From Acanthacorydalis orientalis (taxonomy: Eukaryota > Arthropoda > Insecta > Megaloptera > Corydalidae), in the NCBI GenBank assembly GCA_034766995.1, contig CM068314.1, forward strand, positions 28,606,708-28,670,707: 64,000 bases of DNA. The letters run 5' to 3'. The notes below the pieces were generated by a model, which was not told the origin of the DNA, ran no database searches, and was given only the letters and a program-made list of their open reading frames with translations. Position numbers and translations under genes: made by a program. Shown here one piece after another: positions 24,544-35,619 of the stretch (positions are counted from its first letter, which is position 1; the number at the start of each line of letters is the position of its first letter).

Positions 24544-24932
24544 AATATTCGTAAAAAGATATACCCTGTGTCTTTGTTGACTTAGCATTATCAATGTATA
24601 ACACAGCATGTATACGGTTTACCATTTGTGTGGGAAATGGTCAGTCACGGCAAATATTATACTGACATACGTGGAAAACAGGCTTCTTCTGTGTAAATAA
24701 TAATTTCAGTTAACAAACATACGTACACATACACACATATACAGTTAAATATCAGTGTTGGATTGTACGAGCTAAAATGAGCGCTATGTAGTAGACATCG
24801 AAGGATATTTCGTATTTTCCTTAGGCGAGAACATGCATGTTGAAACGCGAGCAAACACCTAGCTATGACAGTTGAAATAGACTTCCTGGGGTCATTTATT
24901 CACTAATTGTGGTCTGTGGCTACCCTGCGCGA

Positions 24933-25135
24933 ATGTGTCTGTGGCTCGTACTCTTTCACCGCGCCACCCCCGTATCCCATTTATCTGAACCATCCCCACT
25001 TCTATATCCACCTCAAACTCATCCTCATATTGCACCACCCGTTCCTAAACCCATCCATATACGAGCCCCACGGTATGACCGCACCGTGTGGCATTTCTGG
25101 TTAGCGGTGGGGATGAGTCGTCTCTGCTTACGAAG
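24933..25135 (+). CDS. possible first coding exon (weak)
   Basis: From ATG 24933 a frame stays open to a strong splice donor GAAG|GTTAGT (GT 25136-25137), giving about 67 codons. The peptide starts hydrophobic (MCLWLVLF) and continues Pro/His-rich. The DNA is strikingly C-rich on this strand. Another plus frame is also open here (24907-25104), which weakens the case. Promoter-proximal untranslated exon is the main alternative. No homology is recognised. Confidence 0.25.
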
Positions 25136-25510
25136 GTTAGTTTTGACGTTTAATATTAACACCCTGTAAATATAAACCTCTGCCAACTGTGCATTTAGAT
25201 AAACGTTAATATGTTTGCTTTGTGATGTGTGTAATGCGCTAGGAAGCTTGCTTAAATTGTTATCGATTACTTTGAAATGTATTTCTGCCAAAGGATAAAT
25301 AATCAGAAGGATACTTTGCGATAATATGATTTTCTGAACTAATTTAGTCCGATATTTAACTTCTGCTCCAAGTATATTACAATCAAGTACATAATATTTA
25401 ATATTAATAATAACACAAAAAAAACAGGAAGAAAAAGAAAATTGAGATTTCGTTATCAGTTCGCAGAAAAGTTTCAGTTTAGTAAGACTATTCTGATAAT
25501 AATAATACAT
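25025..25510 (-). CDS. 161-codon ORF, hypothetical (longest in the window)
   Basis: ATG at 25510 to a TGA at 25025 on the minus strand. The N-terminal third is Phe/Ile/Lys/Tyr-rich, the middle is Leu/Ile-rich, and the C-terminus is Arg/Gly-rich and overlaps the C-rich island on the other strand. An uninterrupted frame of this length is uncommon in DNA this AT-rich, but no domain, signal peptide or family is recognised and no splice sites bound it. It overlaps the weak plus-strand exon candidate, so at most one is likely real. Confidence 0.25.
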   Translation of the reverse strand: MYYYYQNSLTKLKLFCELITKSQFSFSSCFFCVIINIKYYVLDCNILGAEVKYRTKLVQKIILSQSILLIIYPLAEIHFKVIDNNLSKLPSALHTSQSKHINVYLNAQLAEVYIYRVLILNVKTNLRKQRRLIPTANQKCHTVRSYRGARIWMGLGTGGAI

Positions 25511-26259
25511 ATTAGCTGTATATATTATATAAATCGATTTATCAACCCAAATAATATTTCCTTCTCGATTTTTTTCAATTTATAATATATTTATTAATGT
25601 GTCAACTATTTATTAAAAGTAATTACTTCAAATTTCTTTAACTTAAATCGAATTTTAAGATTTTTTTGCTTCTTTATAATCTTAAGTGAGCATTTATACA
25701 CTTTGATAGCTATTTTACATCATTCTCTTAACCTAATCTGTTTTTGAAATGTTAACTTTTTATAATCTCCACACTTTTTTTAATATAATTTGTTACTAAC
25801 TGTTTATTTTAAACTTTCTTTTAATTTAAAATAAGTAACTGACTACCTAGATATATAAAATTAGGTATATTCATACTTTTATATGCCTAGATATATAAAA
25901 ATGTGAATACTTAAATACAAAAATATTAACTAAAACAGCAAAATAATATATATTTAATATTTCAAACAGTTATAGTTGGGTATTTAATATGCTATTTTAA
26001 TAAAGGTCCAAATTTGATTCTCAGAGCTTGTCATTTTTCAATTTAAAAAATGTTTCAAATGATAAGATTAAATAAATTAATTGCTCTGTAAAAGGAATAA
26101 TTCATCAAATTCGTACGAGGTTGATTTCGATTATATTCTGGAGAAACAATTGTTCTTAGAAATATTAGTTTTGCCTTTATAAAATCAGGATGTTATAGAG
26201 TTCAGAAAATAATATTTAGTAATTAATTTAAAATTGTAAAATAATATTTATAAGAAAAG

Positions 26260-26316
<57 letters not shown>

Positions 26317-26484
26317 AAGCATACAGACAATAAACAATTCAATCAACGTAATTAAACAGCACCAAGACTGGAATCTTCTAAACTGATATTTCTTGGTCCA
26401 CGTCTAAAGGTTGAAATTAATATTTGCTCAAACAATAATAATCTGCGAGCAGTTACACTGCATTACATACAAGTTATTATTAAA
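25511..26484. other. AT-rich non-coding stretch
   Basis: Contains two direct 15-bp repeats CCTAGATATATAAAA (25846-25860 and 25886-25900) and a TA array at 26263-26309. Nothing coding is seen. Confidence 0.4.
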
Positions 26485-26770
26485 ATGAACTCATTAATCA
26501 TCTGTTTGGGACATCGCTGTCAACTGGTAACGTCTTGCGTGTCTTTAGCGTTCCCCTTGTCCGCTGGTGCGCCCGAACCTCCGCTTTTCGCTCTTATACA
26601 ACCCGGTGGCCCGTTTCCAAACCACCGCGTGCCAAAACCTCATCAGTTGACGACGCTTCTGCGTCACTCGTCACAACACTAGTGACATCGCACTAGACGC
26701 GGTCGAACCCTCTTTGAGAACATGATACCATGCTCTCCTGCCCCTCTGTCGTTTATCGTTGATGTCTTTG
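26485..26770. promoter_or_regulatory. GC/CpG-rich island, candidate regulatory DNA
   Basis: About 270 bp with GC far above its surroundings. GTCAACTG near 26519 and CAGTTGAC near 26644 are complementary and bracket the island core. A plus frame (26485-26682, ATG start) is open but Pro/Leu-rich without a recognised motif. A CpG-containing enhancer or promoter is more likely than protein. Confidence 0.3.
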
Positions 26771-27761
26771 CATGACTTTTTTGATACTTTTAAGCAGAAG
26801 ATTATAATTATAGAATATGTATATTTGTGTATGTACAAACATGTATACATATACTGAACAGTACGTAATTTTTTGTGAAATTATACATAATTTTTTTTTT
26901 CACTAATTAGATTCACATTCCGGTTAATATAAAAACATGGTTTAGTTATGATTCATAAATTTGACCACTTTTTCATTAAAAGTAAACCTTTAATCATACT
27001 GAGACTTATTCTTCAAACAGTATTTCTTAATTCATCTTTAATATTGGTGTACAATAATAATTCCATCTAAAGACACATTTGGAGTTAATGATTTTATGTA
27101 GTTAGGAATATTCTTTTAAAACAGGCAAATTATTTTTCTTTTTTCTTCTTTTTTGTTATAATTAGATTCTGAATTATATTTCAAAATTGAAAAAAAATAG
27201 ACCTTTTCAGTTTGAAAATATTATATTTGCACTTTTCTATATCCATGGACGGGTTTTCATTAGATTAATTTAGAATTATTAGAGTTTGAAAGGTATTGTT
27301 GGATTTGAAGAAATAAAAAAGAAAGTTAGTAAATGATAAATAATAAACATTTTTGTTTTTTGCTGATAATAATATATTTTAGTTTCTTTTTCGAAATATA
27401 TATATATATATATATAGTTGTCTCATTTTTTGTGTATAATTAACTTTAATTATTTGTATATTTTTTCAGAAGATACAGATATCTTTATGTACTTTGTAAT
27501 TAGTAATAGTGATACATATCAAATTTATATGGTCTAAAAAATAATATTTCAATTTCAAGGAAATATTTTCACTCAAGAAAATTGTTTGTGACTGTTAAGA
27601 TGAGTTATTTGTTAAATATTAAACTTACTTGTATGTGTGTGTGCTTTTAAAGTGAAGTATTCTGTTTATTCGCATTGTGTAAAAATAGAACACCTTTTGT
27701 ATTCTTAATGTATTTTCTGTTTCCAAGAATTATATAAGAATAAATATGTAATTATGAGAAT

Positions 27762-27803
<42 letters not shown>

Positions 27804-28429
27804 TTAATTATAGTAATTGTGTATTTAGTTTAATTAAAACACTTCATACATTTTAATCGCTAGAAATATATAAATAGTTTTTTTAACTAACACAAATAAT
27901 ATATAAAGTAATTAGTAACGAAATGGTTATCAAAATGTTTGGTTTGTAGTAAGTTAAATACAAATTACATGTATACTCTATTAATATTTTTTTGATTTAA
28001 AAAAAAATCAATCGGTAAAATTGTTCCAGATAGGAAAACGGAAAAAAGAATATCTTGAAGTCAAATTTATGATCCATATTTCCATATTTCGAGTGGATTT
28101 CATGGATATCTGGCATAGACATAACATTGATACTTTACTCGAACATATGGACACAAAAACGAAAAACTGATACGTTTTTAAAGTCGAACCCTGATATATC
28201 AAACATATTGACAAAGAAAACTTGAATTTTTCAGAATATAAAACAGTACTGTGTCGTTTTCAGCCGAGAAAACTTTATTCAAATTGGCACATTTGAACGG
28301 TTTTATGCATAAAATAATTCTCGACATGTAAGAGATATGGAACGATCTAACATAGACGATCAATTTAATACATGAATTATTTTCATACAGTGACCGCATT
28401 CGATTTTATACTCTTGTACATATAGTACG
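26771..28429. other. AT-rich non-coding stretch
   Basis: Contains TA arrays at 27395-27417 and 27766-27799. Two minus frames at 28008-28399 overlap each other and show no family signature. Confidence 0.35.
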
Positions 28430-28680
28430 TACTGATATCATATTTTCTACGTCGATTATTCGACGATCGAACCTCGCCCAGTAGTTTTATGTATGTGAAA
28501 TATTACCAAGGGTTTCTGACTAAGAAGTATGGTTCGAACGGAAAGCTCTCTTTGTAAAAATTTACATATTTCAACAAAAATGGTCCACTCAAATGCAGAA
28601 CGATGGAAGGAATCTCAAGCTGTCAGCATTTTTTTCTAGTGGTAATACTGTCGTCGGTTTAGATGTGAGAAATGGTTTAT
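28430..28680. other. small GC-richer island
   Basis: Complex sequence around 28440-28640 with a GGTTCGAACGG motif near 28530 that resembles a B box. No cloverleaf is formed. Nature unknown. Confidence 0.2.
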
Positions 28681-28708
28681 GTGCACATATATTGAAATTT
28701 TCCTAACA

Positions 28709-28712
<4 letters not shown>

Positions 28713-28750
<38 letters not shown>
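28713..28750. repeat. (TA)n array
   Basis: Pure TA units, about 38 bp. Confidence 0.95.
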
Positions 28751-28751
<1 letters not shown>

Positions 28752-29486
28752 GTAATAGATACAATCAATACATAATTCTAATGTTTCAATTTATCAACTA
28801 CAAACGAGATAGATTAATTATCTAGAACACCTAATCAATCAAAGAAATGTTTTGAAATCATATATGAATGACATTTACATATATTTCAATTTGTTGAATT
28901 AATTTATAGAAAATATAATTCATTGATTAAATTATAAAAGAACTTTTTGAATATCTGTATTATTATTTCAATATTTTTTTTAACATGTTATGGAGTAATT
29001 TAATTCACAAGCATTCACATTTGTATAGATACTAAAAAAATGTTATAATGGATATTTTACGTTTATTTGATCACGTTATGTTCCACAATTGATTGTTTTC
29101 TACTTTTAAGGTGTGTCAATATCAGAAACAAAGCTATACAATGCTAAGAATTCGCTACAAGACTAAAAAGTTCTGAAATATATTGTACATAACAGCATAT
29201 TTAATTTAATTTGCTGTGTAATTGTGTATTTTTTTATTTAGTTGAGATAATTAACACGTGTATGCAAAAATGATAATAGAGCCGCAATTATCCGTGTGAA
29301 ATGTCTAACATTTATCATAAACCTCTTATAAACGTGACTCATGTGCAATGCTGTTTAGTTTTGAATTATGATACAACATAATATTAGTATTAAAAAGTAT
29401 CAATGTGGGATTTATGTGGGTTTTTTAGATTAGTATTTAATAAATTTTCGTTATTTCCGAAATAAGTTTTCATTGTATATTTTTAC

Positions 29487-29526
<40 letters not shown>

Positions 29527-30459
29527 TATACATATATACATTATGTTATTTGTGTAGATAAGAATATTTCACTTAATTTATTCTTTCTTATAAAATATGT
29601 ATATACAGTATTGTATGTTCTGTGATTAAATAAATAATAATGATTTTAGTTTAATTAATTAACGTAAACTGAAATATTATTTATTAAAATATAATAAATA
29701 TATGCGAATAATAAGAATATAACACGAATATTTAATTTCATATTTTAGTTTACAAAAAAAATGTTAGCGAAAATGAATGGTGATGTTTTACTTCGATAGT
29801 GAAAACATGACAATCATTTATATTTATGGAAAACTTTAAATAATTGTTAAATATTATATGTTACTTAATAATATAAGTCAATATCATGAATTGTAATTTG
29901 ACTATAAATTTATCATAAAATTCAAATTCGTCTCCATTGAAAAACTACACTATAAAATGTTTTTAGTTTTGAAATAATAAAATAACTTATATAAGATATA
30001 ATTTTAAAGTTATATTTCTTGATTTTCATGGTATTAAACTTTTTATTACTAAAAGTATAATTATACTGGGTACTTCAGTAGTGTCAGAATCAAAATAGTA
30101 TCTGTAAAATCAGTAATTGAGGATATATGAAAAAAAACTGCTATTTTTATTTTGCATACATTTTATAAACTTGATAGTGATAGTACCTTGATAAAAGAAT
30201 TGGTACTGATTAGTTCTCTAAAAAAGAACTAAATAAAAACTTAAAACAGCATTTTTTTTTCAAACGATTCAATGTATATCATGCCACTAATTCTATTAAA
30301 TATTGCTTTATTTATCTTTTGTAGATAATAGAAAGATCATAAATATGAAATTCAAGCAGAAATTTGTGGATAATAAAAAAATATATGGATAAATATTTAA
30401 TTTTCAAAACAACTCTCAAGTCTTGGATAACTTGCAATGTTACATTTCCTTTATCTACC
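28751..30459. other. AT-rich non-coding desert
   Basis: TA array at 29490-29523 followed by TACATTATACATATATACATTA repeats. No gene signal is seen. Confidence 0.4.
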
Positions 30460-30701
30460 TTAACCGTTTTAGTGCTACACGGCGCGATCGCGCTGTTCAT
30501 AAGTTATACCGAATAATGTCACTTCATCGAGTCACGATGCTTAATTGATGGTGCGCTTAGATTCTGTTGTAGTGCGTCATCAGTCAGAAGTGCGATCACG
30601 CCGATTGGTATTTGTCGAGATCATACTAAACAAGCTCTATCGTGCCACATGGCACTATTCGGTAAGATTTTTGTAATGACTCCTGGCACTCGAACGGTTC
30701 A
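30460..30701. mobile_element. second piggyBac-type MITE (TTAA end, decayed right end)
   Basis: The left end is TTAACCGTTTTAGTGCTACA. The right end is TGGCACTCGAACGGTTCA, whose reverse complement TGAACCGTTCGAGTGCCA matches the left terminus at most positions. One TTAA is intact (30460-30463), and the other reads TTCA (30698-30701), probably a point mutation. The length (242 bp) is close to the 246-bp element at 14184, but the internal sequences differ. The interior is CpG-rich (GGCGCGATCGCGC) and has no coding capacity. Confidence 0.6.
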
Positions 30702-31139
30702 GCAAGAAACTAAAGGTGATATGTGGGTGCAAAGTAGACAGTTTCGTTTCAAAATTAACTCTGCAATCATACTGAGTTGTCGTTATTCTATTATCGTTAA
30801 AATAATTTCTTTGTAAAATAAATATTTCATGTCTAAAATTACGAAACAAAATCTAAACATTTTCTTTTTCACTCTCATTTTTTTCAGTGTGTCGTTAAGG
30901 ATAATTGTAGTATAATGGAAAAATGTTTATATATATACATTAAAACTATGAATAGTTTTCATGATAAGATCAAATCTAAAATCTAATATAAAAAGTATGT
31001 GCGCGCGCGCTCTGATCTACATTGCTTCTATGAAAAGTAATAATTTATTCATTCGAATTATCGTTAAATAACTGGCTACACTTTAGCCTCTAAATATTAC
31101 ACATTTATTTTAATAAATTCACAGAAGTTAATTGGAAAC
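30702..31139. other. AT-rich stretch
   Basis: Contains a short (GC)4 run near 31000 (TGCGCGCGCGC), rare in this AT-rich window. Otherwise unremarkable. Confidence 0.35.
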
Positions 31140-31640
31140 GAAATATTCGAATTCACGTACCGTCCGTTCGTATCGCGTGAATTAATAATTCAACGCAAAT
31201 ATAAAAACGTACATTATAGTGAATGTAAATAGACACACACGAACCAGAAATACAACCGACACGAAACGAAAATGTTTGTCCAGTGTCAAAAGCGTCTGTA
31301 TGTACGATTTCCGATGGAAATGAACAATTTGACAAAATGCGGTTTGGTAACGACTGTTTTTATTCACACACGTACGAGCATTAAACGGCTTTTTGTTACG
31401 TCGCAACGTAAACGATTCAAATTAAAACGTTGTCAACCGTACGTGTGTTTATGACAGAAATTAAAAGCAATCGAATATTTAATTTCAATGTTACTCACAC
31501 TGCGTACCGCCCGCACTGACGCTTAGTTCACACCGGTTACGAAATAGGGGGACTTGCTTATTTTTTCATCGGATATTAATTCTTCGTATTTTCTGTGAAA
31601 ATCGTTCAGTTCTTTCGAAGATAAATCGTTATTTATTTTA
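31140..31640. promoter_or_regulatory. CpG-containing island, candidate regulatory element
   Basis: A block with abundant ACG/CGT dinucleotides and open frames on both strands (minus 31153-31406; plus 31272-31454), none recognisable. Overlapping open frames on opposite strands point to composition rather than coding. Confidence 0.25.
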
Positions 31641-31880
31641 TATATCCTCCACAATAATGATTATATGTTAACAGCATACAAGAGGCGTATATTAAATAAA
31701 AAAAAATAAATGTATACTTTGATTGCGTCAATATAAAAGGCTTTCAATTCGATTTATTTTATGTCTGATCTATTTTTGTAAAATTTGTATATAGTATTAA
31801 ACAATTTGTTTCGTTTTTTTTTGTGTCAAAATTTTAAAATCAATAAATGTTAAAGGCGTTAGAAAAACATATCTTTATTG

Positions 31881-33043
31881 TTAGGCTGGTGCAAAAATAA
31901 TTGCGGTATTTATCATTTTAATCGTTTTATCATTTTACCGTTATCTTCTGTTATAGTCATGGGATACATGACATTGTACACAGTAAAATTAGCACTACTG
32001 ATTTCAGCTTATTATTATTGTTTTAATTCTGTATTATTGTTGAATATAATCTCTTTAATTAGTCATGGAAAAAAAATCGCGCAATTTTGTTGTATGAGTT
32101 TAAATCAGGACGTAAAGCAACAGAAACTGTTCGAAATATCAAATTTAATTTTGGCGAAGAGTTAATTAGTGAACGTACAGCTCAACACTGATTCCAAAAA
32201 GTTCGTGATGAGGAAGGTAGTGGACGTCCTTCAGCTATAGATAATAGTAATTTAAGAACCATTATTTAAGCGGACCCAAGTAAAACAACTCGAGAGGTAG
32301 CAGAAGAACTCAATGTTGATCACTCAACAGTTGTTCGACATTTGAGCCAAAATTAATAGGAAAAAAAGCTGGATAAATGTAATAAAAAGTGATCCTTTTT
32401 TGATCGCATTGTCACATATGATGAAAACTGGATTCTCTACAAGAATCGGAAAAGTTCATCACAGTGGCTAGACTGAGGAGAAGCACCAAAATAGTTTCCT
32501 AAACCGAAGCTTCATGGAAAAAGATTAAGGTCACTATTTGGCGGTCGGAAAGTGGCATCATTCACTATAATCCTGGTGAAACAATAACAGTAGAAAAATA
32601 TTGTCAGGAAATTGAAAAAAATCATAAGAAGTTGCATCGTTTGCTGTCAGCACTAGTCAATCGAAGAGGACTAATTATTCATCATGACAACGCTCAACCA
32701 CACGTCTCTCAAGTGATTTAAAAAAATAAATGGACTGGGTTATGAAACCTTACCTCATCCATCTTATTCTCCGGACCTGTCTCTACCAGATTATCATTTT
32801 TTTTAAACATTCGAATAATTTCCCACGAGAGACGGTTTTCAAACATCAGCTCAAAGCACTTTCGATGAATTCGTTAATTCCAGGACTCCAGAGTTTCTAT
32901 CTTGTAGAAATAAACCAACTTGTTTCCCGTTGGGAGAAATGTGTGAATACGCTTTGTTTTGATTAATAAATATAATTTTAAACTGATATAGGCGTCTTTA
33001 TATTCGATACGTAAAAACTGCAATTATTTTTGGACCTACCTAA
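31881..33043 (+). mobile_element. decayed mariner element, cecropia subfamily (Hsmar1-like)
   Basis: The left terminus TTAGGCTGGTGCAAAAATAA and the right terminus (33017-33043, reverse complement starting TTAGGTAGGTCC) are matching inverted repeats of the cecropia-type mariner form (TTAGGTTGGTGCAAAAGTAATTGCGG). TA follows the right end, and the left TA duplication is mutated. The length, 1163 bp, is a little short of a full mariner of about 1.3 kb because part of the linker between the DNA-binding and catalytic domains is deleted around 32370. The element is inactive. Confidence 0.9.
32065..32966 (+). pseudogene. mariner transposase pseudogene (DD34D)
   Basis: The reading frame starts at the ATG at 32065 and ends near the stop after CVNTLCFD (about 32966). 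Pieces in all three frames match mariner transposase in order: helix-turn-helix segments (KATETVRNIKFNFGEELISE; EVAEELNVDHSTVVRHL), catalytic block 1 (DRIVTYDENWILY), block 2 (IIHHDNAQPH), block 3 (YSPDLSLPDYHFF) and the C-terminal VSRWEKCV. The three catalytic aspartates are still readable, but stops, frameshifts and an internal deletion (near 32370) disable the gene. Transposase would cut and paste the element at TA dinucleotides. Confidence 0.85.
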
Positions 33044-33970
33044 TACTTCAAACTATTCCAGCACATATATATTTTTTAATATTTCATAAAGATCTAAAAT
33101 TCTATTAATAAATATTATGTATAGACGTATCTTAAGCAATACTTTGATAAAAACAGAATGTGAATCCATAATATATCTATTTCTACGTTCTTAAATTACA
33201 CATAATGGTTTAAAAAGATTTAAATTTGTGACAAATGCTCTCAAAACAGCAAAAATTCTTAAAATGGAACATATCGAATATCCGTAGCACAATTGACGTT
33301 GATCATGTAACAAAATCGTTATAAAAGCAGTACACTTTAAATAGTTTAGTCAATACAAAAGCAATTATCACGTTTTTTGAACAAAAAACTACTGCAGTTC
33401 GACTATAAAAAAAGAACAAGAATAAAAGAGTAAAAGATGGAGATGTGTCAGAGTGACAATCGTAATCAAGTTCCAGTTTTTTGCATATTTTTCTGAATAA
33501 ATTAGAAATCGAGACAAAAATAAACTCAAAATAGTCACAAGATAGAACTTAAGACACTTGTTGGAAATAGGAACAACAACAGCAAGAGTACAATGACTAA
33601 GAAGAACCAATTTCAGTAAAGAATAAAATCGCCTAAAAATAGGTCTATTCTTTATCTTACAGCGCGCAATAAGAATGATATCGCCATAGAAATGCATATA
33701 AACAATAAATATTCGATTGTTTAAAATGCTTGTCAAAAAGAATGATGGAGATTATGTTTTATGGGAAATTAAATAGTCCACAATTTAATCCATGTTAATT
33801 GAATTTCGTCATTTCATTTAATTTTTTTTATATTTTAACAATATATGAGCATATTTTATTTTTTGTTTCTTATTTAATAATTAATTAAATATGCTTATAT
33901 TCAACTAATACCAAATCAAATACATTAAAGATTATTTTTTTATATTTTGATTTAATAAATATTAAAATTA
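33044..33970. other. spacer between two mariner elements
   Basis: AT-rich. A 115-codon minus-strand ORF (33389-33736, ATG start) is hydrophobic throughout, with several potential membrane stretches. It lacks a recognised family, promoter or splice sites, and polypyrimidine tracts read as Leu/Phe/Ser, so I do not call it as a gene. Confidence 0.3.
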
Positions 33971-34517
33971 TTAGGTTGGTAGAAAAGTAATTGCGGTTTA
34001 TGACCTTCAAATTTATATACGTTTTTTCATTTTAATTAAGTGATTTTACATAGTCCAGAACTGTTGGATGACTAACGCTTAATTTTTATGTAAGCTCTCG
34101 AATTGTTGTGCGTGTTTCTGATTCAATTAACGCCTTCAGTTGGTTGTTATGAACTGAATAAGAACGTCATCTTCTTTCTTCATGTTGAAGGTTTCTCCAA
34201 CCGACACGAAATTTTTGAAACCACTGCACGTTCCTTAACAGTACCCAAATTAAAAGCATCGTTTAGTGTACGAACAGTTTCTGCTGCTTTATCATTCGTT
34301 GTGAAATCATACAGAAAATTGCTCCTATTTGCTTTTTTTCTATTTTAATTCAATAGCTCAATTTGAAGCAAAATAAATAATAAAACCGAAGTAGATGTTA
34401 CCAAAAAAATCACTTTAAAATGATATTAACATAAACACGATGGATGATAATTTCATTGAAAAAATAAAGGTTAGAGTTCAGAAAACAAAAACCGCAATTA
34501 TTTTCCTACCAACATAA
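33971..34517 (-). mobile_element. short internally deleted mariner (non-autonomous), copy A
   Basis: TTAGGTTGGTAGAAAAGTAA at 33971 and the reverse-complementary terminus ending at 34517 (TTATGTTGGTAGGAAAATAA on the minus strand) are matching inverted repeats. TA sits outside both ends (33969-33970 and 34518-34519). The interior on the minus strand carries only the N-terminal transposase part (DKAAETVRTLNDAFNLGTV and on to VSHPTVLD), then joins directly to the 3' terminal region. The whole catalytic domain is missing. Stops and frameshifts are present. It can only have moved using transposase from elsewhere. Confidence 0.85.
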
Positions 34518-34819
34518 TACTTACTGTTTTCAGTAAAATAAAAATTATAGTTATTTCAAAAAAGATTATTATTTTTTTTAGAATATTTAAGATAAAGAAA
34601 ATAGATCAAAATTAATTCTAATATTATGACTCGTACTGTTGATCAAATATGTATGTTAAATCTATTAAACGAAATTAATATTATAGCGGAATTCAAACCG
34701 CACAATAATATAACAAATAACATATTTTGAGTGTAAAAACATAATCTCTGCTATCAACATCTGTGGCATTATTGCATTTCACATTTCCCTGTTTTCATGC
34801 ATAATATCGTTTATTGCAA

Positions 34820-34990
34820 AATACCTTTTGTCTGTCCGCGGGGCACGTATCACCCCTGTCAAAGCGGCGTGATTACAATTAAACACAGGTGAATATGTCG
34901 GACCAAGGGTGAAATCACCCCCGTTAAACATTTCTCACACTATCCAGTCTGTATGTTTGTTTGAGTACCTGTTTGAAGAACATTTTAGCT
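34820..34990. promoter_or_regulatory. GC-rich element with repeated ATCACCCC sites and a palindrome
   Basis: ATCACCCCTGTCAAA (34849-34863) recurs as ATCACCCCCGTTAAA (34914-34928), identical at 13 of 15 positions and 65 bp apart. The second overlaps a perfect inverted repeat GGGTGA-AA-TCACCC (34907-34920). A CAGGTG E-box and an ATTACAATTA homeodomain-type site lie between them. No coding frame is present. Clustered, repeated, symmetric sites suggest an enhancer or silencer. Confidence 0.4.
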
Positions 34991-35222
34991 GTATTTCAAT
35001 GACTGTTGATAAAAGTATGTGATTTTTTTTCATTTTGTCGATAGAATTCTCTTATTACTTACATAAAAAGATTGTTGTATATTTACAGTATCAATATATT
35101 ATAAATATAGCTGTTTATTTCATAACGAATTTATAGTTGTTTTTTTTTGTTGATTATTAAACAAAGTTACTTAATCTGAATGAAAAATTTTAAATTTACT
35201 TTGAATTTGTAAAAATAATTAA

Positions 35223-35225
<3 letters not shown>

Positions 35226-35274
<49 letters not shown>
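35226..35274. repeat. (TA)n array
   Basis: Pure TA units, about 49 bp. Confidence 0.95.
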
Positions 35275-35277
<3 letters not shown>

Positions 35278-35570
35278 TAAATTATATGGATATCATTTAC
35301 TACAAAGCAATATCTTTAAGTAAAGGAAGTTGTTCAATTCAGTTTTCTTATTTGTATACTTGAGAATATTTTAACCATTTAAACATTATTTTGTACAATT
35401 GACCATCTTTATGATTATATACTTTTTATTCTTCGAATTATAACATTAATATTAAACAATGAAATTTTGTACATTTTCATTGTTTTTATTTTAGTAGAAA
35501 AACGGTTATAATTTTTTAAAAAGTAAACTTGAATATTTTCCTTTTTCTTGAAGGCACTGTTTTAGTATTT

Positions 35571-35606
35571 ACTCCGACCGGTTTCGTTTTCTGATATCTT
35601 CAGGTA
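35571..35606 (-). ncRNA. decayed hammerhead-ribozyme-like motif of a retroelement
   Basis: Read on the minus strand, the segment has the hammerhead core in the correct order: CTGAAGA (35603-35597, fits CUGANGA), then GAAAC (35585-35581), then a GTC cleavage triplet (35578-35576) within ACCGGTC. Minimal hammerheads with a tiny stem III around ACCGGT are known from Penelope-like elements and retrozymes. Stem II (TATCAGAAAAC) does not pair well and stem I is poor, so it is likely an inactive relic. The short length limits confidence. Confidence 0.35.
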
Positions 35607-35619
35607 AGTCTATATTCTT

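Noticed and set aside
28525..28545. tRNA B box GGTTCGAACGG
   Set aside because: The surrounding sequence lacks matching stems, so it is treated as coincidence.
31878..32165. 95-codon plus-strand ORF
   Set aside because: It begins inside the mariner left terminus and is a mixture of untranslated and frameshifted transposase sequence.
33389..33736. 115-codon hydrophobic minus-strand ORF, considered as a chemoreceptor fragment
   Set aside because: No receptor motif is recognisable, and Leu/Phe/Ser-rich hydrophobic translation is expected from pyrimidine-rich DNA.
34103..34348. 81-codon plus-strand ORF
   Set aside because: It is antisense to the deleted mariner copy A.
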